Under the pieces are notes generated by a model, which saw nothing but the letters and a program-made list of their open reading frames with translations, was not told the DNA's origin and searched no databases. From Bacteroidota bacterium (GTDB taxonomy: Bacteria; Bacteroidota; Bacteroidia; Sphingobacteriales; Sphingobacteriaceae), in the NCBI GenBank assembly GCA_013286985.1, contig JABDEQ010000025.1, forward strand, positions 1-29,309: a stretch of DNA of 29,309 bases, read 5' to 3'. A program made the position numbers and the translations under genes. This document shows, one piece after another, positions 1 through 8,499 of this stretch. Position 1 is the first letter of the stretch, and each line of letters opens with the position of its first letter.

Positions 1-1497
1 ATCCGTTTCGCTCAAGGACAGGTAATTGGTCACCACCTCTTTGATCGATGGATCATCGGTATAGTCGGTGCTCCATTTATCGTGGTAGTTGGCAATTTTT
101 ACCGTCGTTCCCTCATTATACTGCGGCCAGCTATGATCTACTGGATAGGCGTCGGTCTCCAGGCGGTTGAAAACATCCTGATCGGCAAGGGACAGGGCAA
201 AGTTATCCCCCACCATGGTCCAGTCACTTGTGGTGCGGGATGTTAAAAAGTCGTGATAGGTTTCAAATGAAAAGGAGCGGATAAACCCGATGGCTGACAT
301 CATCACCTGTACCGATTGGATGTTTTCGGCAAGTAAGGTCACTGGGGTGGTCGTATCGGGTGCTGCTGAAACCGTTTGCCGGGCATACACCGTTTCGGCT
401 GAAGTATCGGCCAGATCGGCGATGCACTGTGCCTCGATCTTTAATATGGCATTAGCGGTAGCCGAAGTATTGACGAAACTAAAATCAAGCCTGTAGGCTG
501 ACTTATTCATCACCTGTATTTGTATGATGCCGGTATATAGCTGCAGGAAGCCAAAATAATTATCAGCAGGATTGTTAGTTGCCGCCAGCAGGTTATACAG
601 CGCGGCATCTCCGAAGGTTAATACCACCTGATTGCTGAGCGTTATGTTGTTAACGGTTTGATTGATGACATAGGTCCAGCGCATGGCTGTGTTGTTTATA
701 GAAGGCTTTACCTGGCTGAAATCTATGGCGAAAGAGACCGGCGAAGTGTAGGGCGTCCGGTACACCTGTATATAGTCGTCCGGCTGGTTAAACAGCGCAG
801 GCTGTGTGATTGCATTGTCATAGTCCCCTTTTGGCAGGTGGTTTAATCCCAGTTCACCTGCCAGGCTCCAGCGCAGGTGTATGCCCTCTGGAACGCCGTC
901 GGTGCCGTCAGCTCCCGCAGCCTGCAGGTAGAGGTCGGCGGAATTGTTCAGGTATGCGGCCTGTGTGCAGGCACATGGTGTTTCGCCTATGGTATTTAAA
1001 TAGGACTGTATTGCCGCAAAGGCATCGAGCACCGCAACCAAAGCGGTATCCAGTCCATCAATTTCCGCAGCGCTGAGTTCATCAGTATGTCTGGCTAATT
1101 CCTGGAAGATATTGAGTATGGTTTGGAAAAACGAGCTGAAGCCCGTATTCGTGGGATCGAGGTAATTGATGTTGAAATCATCGCTAAAATCAAGGCTGGT
1201 AAAGTCCCCGATCAAATAACCGGTATTGAAGTCAGCTAAAGTAAAATCAAGGTCGGTGAAGTCGCCGAAAGGAAAGGTATTAGGAGGGACGTCGGTACCA
1301 TCCACTTCATTCAGGAGCGTAATGGCGCGACCATAGAGCTTCATCAAGGTGTTCTGCTCAAAAACGCGCAACATTTGCTGTAGGTCGGGGTAAGCATCTA
1401 AAGCACCGCTGTCTGCTAAGTTTTGTATTGCAAACAGACATGCTGCCATATCGCTGTAGTCAGCGCAGAATGCATAATAATTAATTTCTGGAGGCAT
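1..1497 (-). CDS. Large hypothetical protein, N-terminal 499 residues only
   Basis: An open frame runs without a stop from the ATG at 1497 to the left edge, so at least 499 residues are present and the C-terminus is missing. There is no signal peptide. Residues about 75-112 carry two imperfect 19-residue repeats (FGDFTDLDF... and IGDFTSLDF...). A CAC pair follows near residue 180, and then a segment containing DGTDGVPEGIHLRW and LPKGDY that looks like a conserved core. The rest is beta-rich. I do not recognise a named family. The gene lies 46 nt downstream of the giant 2113-aa gene on the same strand and shares its GC-rich codon style, so it is probably the distal member of that operon. A structural or surface role is inference only. 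Confidence 0.8.
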   Translation of the reverse strand, partial: MPPEINYYAFCADYSDMAACLFAIQNLADSGALDAYPDLQQMLRVFEQNTLMKLYGRAITLLNEVDGTDVPPNTFPFGDFTDLDFTLADFNTGYLIGDFTSLDFSDDFNINYLDPTNTGFSSFFQTILNIFQELARHTDELSAAEIDGLDTALVAVLDAFAAIQSYLNTIGETPCACTQAAYLNNSADLYLQAAGADGTDGVPEGIHLRWSLAGELGLNHLPKGDYDNAITQPALFNQPDDYIQVYRTPYTSPVSFAIDFSQVKPSINNTAMRWTYVINQTVNNITLSNQVVLTFGDAALYNLLAATNNPADNYFGFLQLYTGIIQIQVMNKSAYRLDFSFVNTSATANAILKIEAQCIADLADTSAETVYARQTVSAAPDTTTPVTLLAENIQSVQVMMSAIGFIRSFSFETYHDFLTSRTTSDWTMVGDNFALSLADQDVFNRLETDAYPVDHSWPQYNEGTTVKIANYHDKWSTDYTDDPSIKEVVTNYLSLSETD

Positions 1498-1543
1498 CTT
1501 GAGTGTTTTAATGTCTTTTATTGTATATCATTTCTACCTATGA

Positions 1544-4500
1544 CTAGTCTGCCGAAATACCAATTGGCGGGCTCGTATAATCTTCATAGACTGTATCATA
1601 ATCATTACCGTTAAATATTTTGTAGCGGAAATAAACCTGCAGGTCACCCGGGCTCAGCTGCATTGCCGTATTACTGATAAAAACTGCCGAGGTATCCCCT
1701 GCATATAAATTAATAAATGCGTCAGGGGTAATTACCGTACCACCCGGCAGGGTGAGTGTCGGCTGAATCGTGTCCGCCAGTTCTGCGGCAGGCAGTTTCG
1801 GATCGTTAAATGGCTCGGGATTCCTGATGATGATGCCAAGTATTGTCTTTTCATTTGTATCCGGGTCCGTATTGATGACGGGATTAATGATTGAATTGAC
1901 AGCAGGCTCAAAGCTCTTGATTTGCAAGCCGCCGTATACCATGCGGTCATAAGGCACGGCATACTGCGCTACCAGTGCGGAGTCCGTATCCGGACTGTCA
2001 TTCAGTAGGGGAATTAAGGTAGCGGTTATTGCTACAGCCGTAAACGCTACTTCCAGGGGATAAAGCGCATATTGCTCTGCACCCGGTGTATCATCCAGAA
2101 TGAAGCTTGCCGCCTGATCCTGGAAAGTGGCAAACAGCGAAGCTAAAAAGCTGAATTTATGCACCTCTGCTACCTGTTGATCTGCTCCGTCCGGCTGATA
2201 GACAGCATTAAACAGGGCGGTGTACAATTTGCCTGCGGACAGGTCCGGAAACTGATAGCTACCCTGTTTGATGGTTTTGGTTATCGTTAAAGGACTAGCG
2301 TTGCAGGCATCCTGGCTTGCGGCCTGATCCAAAAGAAAGAGCAGCTGCTGATCCTTGGGCAAAGAGGTATAATTCGAGCTGTCTATCGTCTGCGTCGTTT
2401 CCGTCCATACCAGGTCCGGTGTCAGTGCATTGCCATAGGGGTCGAGCAGCTGTACCTGCAGGCTGCTTTGAATGGCGGGCAGTCCCTGGTAGGTATCCCA
2501 ATCGGTATACATCGCGTTGATGTATGGCATAGTAAAGAAAAGATTGATCTGCGGATTATGGTACAGCACAGGCTTGCTTAAATTCTGGCGGCCTTGTGCG
2601 TCCGGGGTTGAGCGGTCATAATCGATATAATCGGTCAGGTCGGCCAGTTTAAAAGTATCTGCCTGATCCTGTTGCACCAGGTTCTGGTATACCGCGCTTT
2701 GCTGCTGGAAGAGGCCCACCGGGCCTGCTGTCTGAAAGCCGAATACCTGGGTATAGGTGATGGCACCCGACTGGTTACCATTGACGACATCGCGTGTGGA
2801 AACTGTAATAGCAAAAGTGGAGTCTGGCCGCCATACCGGCTGTGTCGTTTTATTCAGGTTGTCGCTCATCAGCTGGATCTCGTTGATCACTCCCGCAGGT
2901 GTGATGTTATTATCCTGCTGACTGGCTTGCTGGCTTTCTGTCTGGTAGCTGAGCTGATCTATATAAGTCACTGCCGGCTGTATGTTCACCAATGCCAGTT
3001 CGGCAGGAATCGGACCGGTCAGGAGTTGCACCCGATCCATGTAAATGGACAGGGTTCCCGCGTCGCGATCAATAGATACCAGGATATGCTTATATTGCAT
3101 TGTTGCCAGGGTTGAATTGGTGAAGTCGAGGGTATATAATCCTGTTGCCTGAGTCCCTGAAACCTGCAAGCCATCGTAGCAGGTTAGCCAGATATTAAAT
3201 GAAGGCACGGCAGCCGGGTCGGTATAGGCTTTACTTGGATCACCGGGCTTTTGTTGATAGATGTGCAGGGCATAGCCTTTTTTGTAGCCGCTAACGGGAT
3301 CTGTGTTAACCTTTGATAGCAAAGTGATGATACCAGGCGAGTAAGGGTTAAATATCGCTGTTACCTCAAAAGCAAAGCTTGCAGACTCGACCTTCAGGAC
3401 CGGGTTAAAAGGCACGAGGAGCCCATCGGTATTGGCACTATAAGCATAAACTTCCTGCTGTTGCAGCTGCTGATCGCTGTCCTGCTGCCAGAAGCCTGGT
3501 ACCAGGTCTGGGTCACCTGTGATGATGCCATTTGATACGCCGGTGGTGTCCTGTGTTGAATTCAGTATCCATTGACCAGCTATACCATCGGTATCACTAT
3601 ACTTTTTCTGCAATACCTCTTCTGCTGTAAAGCTTTTGTTAAACAGGGAAACATATAGCAGTGCCTTATTGATGTCATATTCATGATGAAACTGCGGATT
3701 GGTCACCGGTAGGAACTGATCAGGCAACTGGAAATAACCGCCTATCAGGAGGTTTCCAGTAAAGTCAATAGGATAAGCCGTATTAAAGGTCAGGTATACT
3801 TTATTAATCGGCTGATCGATATCATTATAGGTAATACTGGTGTTTTGCTGCGACGGGGACAGCTGCGTCGGCGCCAGGTAGGTATCGACCGGTATAGTTT
3901 GTCCAAAATCGGTATTTGTAAAATTTGTGACAACCGGATTAATGGTGATATTATTTTGGTTCGGGCCGAAATCAATTTCGTAGGATGTTACGGGAACAGG
4001 AAATACGACGGCAAGGGACCCGCTCATCGGCGCCATGTAAAGGCTGTTATTGCCGAAAGTAGTGTTCGTTGCCACGCTGCCGTCCAGGCCGTTAAAGGTA
4101 AAGGAAACGCCGCTAATCATTACCGTAGCTCCTGCAGCATAGACAGTACCCAGCGTTTCGCCGATCCAGTTCACCAGGTTTTGTTCGATGACTGTTTCGT
4201 AGCAAAAAATGTCCTTTCGCTGGAAGTTGAGCCCATCGAGGTTGGTAGTTGCCGTATCGGTCTGGTTCGCATAGGTGAACATGGTTTGCGAGAGCAGCCT
4301 GATCTTATTATAAGTATTCGGCTGCGCAAATTGCCAGTATCCCGGCGGCAAAGTACTCAAATCAATAGGATCATCACCGGTATTACCATCAACGATGGCG
4401 GTCACGGCTTCATAGACGTTGTATGGCATCCATGCGCCACCACCGGTTGCAGCAGCATCCCATACGAATATATTTAAGGCGGTGATAGCATAGCTATGTT

Positions 4501-7500
4501 TTACCTGGCTGCTTACACCTTTCACCGGCGGCTGTAATTCGGTATAGCCGAGTGGCAGCTGACTCCCGGCTCCGCCCAGAGATACCAGTGCGGGCGAAAC
4601 GGGTTTTAGCAATTCGATATCGATATAACTATCCAGCGGAATGGTCACCTGCATCACGGCCGTAGGATCGGTAAAGTTGTACTGCCAGGAGGCTGACCCC
4701 GGCGCCGGTATGGTAATCTCCCCGGTCATAATCTGGTTCACATAGTTCACCGGGAAGGTCTCCAGCGACATGATGTTTAGCGCCACTGCCGGGTTATACC
4801 CGGTAGTAGGGTCCGGCAATTGCAGTATCGGAAAAGGTGCCAGGAGCGGTGCATTATTATTATTAAAGTGCCAGCTGATATCAAGGCGGAAATTGATGTT
4901 CGGCAGCGGCCATGGGGTATGCACTTTTACCTGCAGGCCACCGGTAATATTAAAAGGATGAGGTGCTTCTACAGCCAGGCTCACCTGCACGGACAGGCCG
5001 ATCTTGAACCAGAAGAGCTTGAGGCTGGCATAGCCGCCAAACTGGATAAACCCGCCCACCTGTATCGGTGTAAAACTGATCGTTGCGCCCAGGTCAAGAC
5101 TGGCACCAATGCTGACGCCTACGGGTCCAAAGGATTTGCTGAAGTCGAAGCTGGCGCCGGCGCCGGCTTTGAATCCTTTTGCTGATATCATCACGTAGGC
5201 GTAACCCTTGAATAGGGTCAGCACCTTTGCCTGTATCCGCGCGCTGGTAGGCTGATCCTGCCCCAGATTGAGGTACCAGCCAGAAGCGTTGTTAAAGAAG
5301 AAAGCCAGTGCCAGTGTGCCCTGCAGTGTAAAGACATCACCCTTGAAGCTGCCATCTGACGGAAGGGCGTAGTTTACGCCCAGGTTACCTGTAAAAGAAG
5401 TACTGTCTATGGCGATCAGTGCGCTGAAAGGCGGATCCACTTTATTGTCTAACCCTATCCTGGATTGTAAAATGCCCGCTTGTCCTTGTAATAGGAATAC
5501 GTCAGGCAGTCCCAATAGCAGGAAAAGTTTAGCAGAAAAAGTAAAACCCGAATCATAGGTCGTCGCTATGGTGAGCCCTGCGCCCAATGAAAAACCAGGC
5601 TCTTCGGCAAATTTATCTATTTCGATCCCTTCGAGGCCGTCGGGGACATTCTTGGCTTTATAATAGTCCCACCAACTCGCAGTATCCGGCAGGGGTGGTG
5701 TTGTAGCCGCTTTGGAGGGCAGGTAATGTTCGCCGATCAATCCGCGGAAGCCGTAAATCCCGAGCCCCGTTGCCCCCAATAAAATAGGTGTGGAGAGGTT
5801 GAGCCCAATGTCCACTACGTAGGAAGGGATACTTGGGTCCATGCTCATGCCCGCGCTGCCGGCCATCCCCAGTTTGGGCAGGCTGAAGGCCACCGAGCCG
5901 GTATATTCTTCGCCGATCGTTGAAGTTGGCACGTTCGGATTCGGGGTGCCCACCTTCAGGTATCCTTTCAGGATAAAGTCCGCATCGCTGGCCGAGGCAT
6001 TCCCTGGTACGGTAATGTCGATAGCAATCTGGTCGATACGGATAAAGTTATCGAAAGGCATCCCCGGGCCGTCGTCCACGGTATAATAATATTTGATGCC
6101 GTTTCCGGAAACATCTACCCCAGCATTTCCGGTATTGATCATACCGTCGAAGCCGAAGTAACGATAGCTGCGGGAAACGTTATTTAAAGTACGGTTGTAA
6201 CTACCTACAGAAAGATTGCTCACCTCCATTTTAACCGGACCAATCTGCAACCTGAACGATTTAGGAATGACGATTCCAGCTGCAAATTCAATATCGCCGT
6301 TATCCCATATGCGCAGTTTGGTGATGTTGATACCTTTAGGTAAAACTTCGCCTAGGACGGGAACGTCGGCTATAAAGTCGAGCACCCCGGACACTTCGAT
6401 ATAAAAGCCTTTTGGCTGCTGTTGCCCAATGGATAGTGTCCTTACGTTGAGTTGAAAAACATTGGGGAAGGTGATGGTTACAGCTCCCGGCTGCGGCAGA
6501 GCGGTAATGGAAAAACTGCCATCATCTTTTATCTGCGCCTGTATATCAATTTTTGCAGGCAGGCCATTGGTGGTGAATTTATTCAGTGTGATAGCTCCGG
6601 ATATGTCGCAATTGGTTATTGCATTTTGACGGAAGGTAATAGAAAACGTATCCAGCTCGGCTGAAAAGTTACCGAAATTACGATGTAAAAGCCCCTGGTC
6701 AGCAATGCTTATCGTACCCGATATCCCACCAGTGCCAATTATAAAATTACTAACCGACAGCGTCGCACTTTCGTTATCCGGATCGTCTGTGCCAAATCCG
6801 TTAATCGTAATAGCAGCTTGTTTGATATATGCCCCTACAAAGTCGACAGCATAACCCGCTGCATCCACTTCGGGGATATTTGACGTTTGACTCAAATCTA
6901 ATTTAACATCGGTGAAACTGATGATCAAACAGGTATTTGCAATTTGGGCATATTGCGGAAAAAGCGTTCCTGCAAAATCCGATTGATAGCTAAACCCTGT
7001 TGACGTATCTAAATCTAAAATGGCATCTCCAAACTGTATGTAGGTTTGTTTCAGATTTCCGGAGCTATCTGTTGAATTATCCGGAACAAAGCCGTTTGAA
7101 GTTTGCACCATGGGCAATAAATAATCTCGTGGAAACTCAAGTGCTGCCGTTAGTTCGAGTGTAGCCCGAGCCTGAGGTGTGATCAGGTCAGTGATATAGG
7201 ATGATAAATCTGATTGGATAAAAATTGAAAAAAACGAATTTAGATGGCTCTGTTCAGTCGCCGGATCGGCGTCCAATATATATAAATTAAAGACCGTAGA
7301 ATAAACGTCTTGATTTATGGCGTCTATCTGCGTAATTAAATCCTGATATGGATCAATAGAACCTTCATCGATAATGATATTTGAACCGTAGAGCGTATTA
7401 ATATCAATAACCAATTGCCCTAAAACTGTAATCGTTGGATCAGTCGGGACGGCAAAATTATATGCAGCAATTATTAGCGCTTGTTCTTCAGTTACACTAA

Positions 7501-7885
7501 AAACTGCTAGTGAAAGGTCAAATAATTCAATTCCAGAAAAAGAGAAACTAGTCGCATCGAAAATTCTAACATATTTTAAAATTTGCCATTCCCAAAAAAC
7601 AGTCGTCGGAAATGACGAAATCGAATTGTCATCATAGTCCGGATTTAGTACTAAATAAAGTCCTGTATCAAATATACCAATTTCGATTTTTTGTTTGCTT
7701 ATTACACTTAAGCTATAAAATGCTCCATCGCCTCCAAAGTTTCTTGAACTTTGAATGTTTTTATAATAAATATTACCGAAAAGTTGCTGGAGATCGCCCT
7801 TGATAAAACTAAGGATTTCAGGAAGGTCGTCCACAGTTATCAAATCCGATAATGCAGGATAATAGTAATAGTCGGTAGTTGACAT
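1544..7885 (-). CDS. Giant beta-rich protein with LamG-like segment (2113 aa)
   Basis: A continuous 2113-residue frame. I place the start at the ATG at 7885 (MSTTDYYYY), not the in-frame TTG two codons upstream, because an ATG is present and the co-transcribed protease also begins MSTT. There is no signal peptide or membrane anchor. Residues about 1-300 are Asp/Ile-rich. Residues about 300-700 are repetitive beta strands. Residues about 700-1000 are Gly/Phe-rich alternating strands (GFRGLIGEHYLP near 713), barrel- or groove-like in character. Residues about 1430-1640 resemble a LamG/concanavalin fold (ALHIYQQ, then ILVSIDRDAGTLSIYMDRVQL split by loops). The C-terminus is beta-sandwich-like. 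It lies 11 nt after the lipoprotein gene, so an operon is likely. GC content falls sharply in the first roughly 350 codons, which suggests mosaic origin. Function unknown; a surface-binding or delivered protein is possible. Confidence 0.85.
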   Translation of the reverse strand: MSTTDYYYYPALSDLITVDDLPEILSFIKGDLQQLFGNIYYKNIQSSRNFGGDGAFYSLSVISKQKIEIGIFDTGLYLVLNPDYDDNSISSFPTTVFWEWQILKYVRIFDATSFSFSGIELFDLSLAVFSVTEEQALIIAAYNFAVPTDPTITVLGQLVIDINTLYGSNIIIDEGSIDPYQDLITQIDAINQDVYSTVFNLYILDADPATEQSHLNSFFSIFIQSDLSSYITDLITPQARATLELTAALEFPRDYLLPMVQTSNGFVPDNSTDSSGNLKQTYIQFGDAILDLDTSTGFSYQSDFAGTLFPQYAQIANTCLIISFTDVKLDLSQTSNIPEVDAAGYAVDFVGAYIKQAAITINGFGTDDPDNESATLSVSNFIIGTGGISGTISIADQGLLHRNFGNFSAELDTFSITFRQNAITNCDISGAITLNKFTTNGLPAKIDIQAQIKDDGSFSITALPQPGAVTITFPNVFQLNVRTLSIGQQQPKGFYIEVSGVLDFIADVPVLGEVLPKGINITKLRIWDNGDIEFAAGIVIPKSFRLQIGPVKMEVSNLSVGSYNRTLNNVSRSYRYFGFDGMINTGNAGVDVSGNGIKYYYTVDDGPGMPFDNFIRIDQIAIDITVPGNASASDADFILKGYLKVGTPNPNVPTSTIGEEYTGSVAFSLPKLGMAGSAGMSMDPSIPSYVVDIGLNLSTPILLGATGLGIYGFRGLIGEHYLPSKAATTPPLPDTASWWDYYKAKNVPDGLEGIEIDKFAEEPGFSLGAGLTIATTYDSGFTFSAKLFLLLGLPDVFLLQGQAGILQSRIGLDNKVDPPFSALIAIDSTSFTGNLGVNYALPSDGSFKGDVFTLQGTLALAFFFNNASGWYLNLGQDQPTSARIQAKVLTLFKGYAYVMISAKGFKAGAGASFDFSKSFGPVGVSIGASLDLGATISFTPIQVGGFIQFGGYASLKLFWFKIGLSVQVSLAVEAPHPFNITGGLQVKVHTPWPLPNINFRLDISWHFNNNNAPLLAPFPILQLPDPTTGYNPAVALNIMSLETFPVNYVNQIMTGEITIPAPGSASWQYNFTDPTAVMQVTIPLDSYIDIELLKPVSPALVSLGGAGSQLPLGYTELQPPVKGVSSQVKHSYAITALNIFVWDAAATGGGAWMPYNVYEAVTAIVDGNTGDDPIDLSTLPPGYWQFAQPNTYNKIRLLSQTMFTYANQTDTATTNLDGLNFQRKDIFCYETVIEQNLVNWIGETLGTVYAAGATVMISGVSFTFNGLDGSVATNTTFGNNSLYMAPMSGSLAVVFPVPVTSYEIDFGPNQNNITINPVVTNFTNTDFGQTIPVDTYLAPTQLSPSQQNTSITYNDIDQPINKVYLTFNTAYPIDFTGNLLIGGYFQLPDQFLPVTNPQFHHEYDINKALLYVSLFNKSFTAEEVLQKKYSDTDGIAGQWILNSTQDTTGVSNGIITGDPDLVPGFWQQDSDQQLQQQEVYAYSANTDGLLVPFNPVLKVESASFAFEVTAIFNPYSPGIITLLSKVNTDPVSGYKKGYALHIYQQKPGDPSKAYTDPAAVPSFNIWLTCYDGLQVSGTQATGLYTLDFTNSTLATMQYKHILVSIDRDAGTLSIYMDRVQLLTGPIPAELALVNIQPAVTYIDQLSYQTESQQASQQDNNITPAGVINEIQLMSDNLNKTTQPVWRPDSTFAITVSTRDVVNGNQSGAITYTQVFGFQTAGPVGLFQQQSAVYQNLVQQDQADTFKLADLTDYIDYDRSTPDAQGRQNLSKPVLYHNPQINLFFTMPYINAMYTDWDTYQGLPAIQSSLQVQLLDPYGNALTPDLVWTETTQTIDSSNYTSLPKDQQLLFLLDQAASQDACNASPLTITKTIKQGSYQFPDLSAGKLYTALFNAVYQPDGADQQVAEVHKFSFLASLFATFQDQAASFILDDTPGAEQYALYPLEVAFTAVAITATLIPLLNDSPDTDSALVAQYAVPYDRMVYGGLQIKSFEPAVNSIINPVINTDPDTNEKTILGIIIRNPEPFNDPKLPAAELADTIQPTLTLPGGTVITPDAFINLYAGDTSAVFISNTAMQLSPGDLQVYFRYKIFNGNDYDTVYEDYTSPPIGISAD

Positions 7886-7896
7886 TTTCAATAGAA

Positions 7897-8499
7897 TTAT
7901 TCAATATTATGGCCTATAACGTCTTTTTTAACATTGCCAGAATTTCCATCTAGAACAATATACCTGAAGGAACTTTCGTTAATTGGAATCCTGATTGAAT
8001 ACTCCGGCAATTTTGAATTATCATCCACATATCTTGCAACATCAATACCTTTAATAGGAGTCATCAAATCGGTATTGAACTCTTTAGCCATTTTTTGTAT
8101 TAAATCATTGATAGAAAACAAATATGGACTGTCGTAGTCTTTCTTAATTATCAATTTACCGTGTTGATCATACTCTAGATACTCTCCGGTGGGAATATTG
8201 TAAAAGAACTGACACGAACTCATCAATGCCAGTGAGCTTTTAAAAAAACGATATTTAAAGCTAAAAGGATCATTAATATTGCTTTTTATTTGCTCGAAGT
8301 AATAACTGTCAATGTCTTCTGACAAAATTCGATTACCGTCTGAAGCGGTATAATTTGCCATATTATTAATTTTGTATTTATTGAAACTAACGATATCAAA
8401 TTTTTCCATCTCAGGTTTTTTTTTTTGTGAAACATTAACGCTTTTACAACTATAGAGATTGATAGTTATAATGTATAATAACATAGTATATATTTTCAT
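7897..8499 (-). CDS. Putative lipoprotein (200 aa)
   Basis: The N-terminus has a short basic start, a hydrophobic stretch and a lipobox ending at Cys18 (INLYSC), so this should be a lipoprotein facing the periplasm or outer surface. The mature part is charged, without recognisable domains; a WD-like or toxin motif is not seen. Its ATG overlaps the TGA of the upstream metalloprotease gene (ATGA), so the two are probably translationally coupled, and the giant gene starts 11 nt downstream. An 11-A tract on the coding strand (8416-8426) falls about 25 codons after the start, just beyond the lipidated Cys, and could slip during replication or transcription. It could serve as an immunity or anchoring partner for its large neighbours, but this is inference from context. 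Confidence 0.75.
   Translation of the reverse strand: MKIYTMLLYIITINLYSCKSVNVSQKKKPEMEKFDIVSFNKYKINNMANYTASDGNRILSEDIDSYYFEQIKSNINDPFSFKYRFFKSSLALMSSCQFFYNIPTGEYLEYDQHGKLIIKKDYDSPYLFSINDLIQKMAKEFNTDLMTPIKGIDVARYVDDNSKLPEYSIRIPINESSFRYIVLDGNSGNVKKDVIGHNIE

Noticed and set aside
3983..3993. GTTACGGGAAC inside the giant gene
   Set aside because: Partial similarity to the palindrome within coding sequence, without the second arm or promoter context.
2672..4477. Plus-strand open frames of 147 and 210 codons (2672-3115 and 3845-4477)
   Set aside because: They are shadows of the giant minus-strand gene and their products have the cysteine- and arginine-rich look of non-coding frames.
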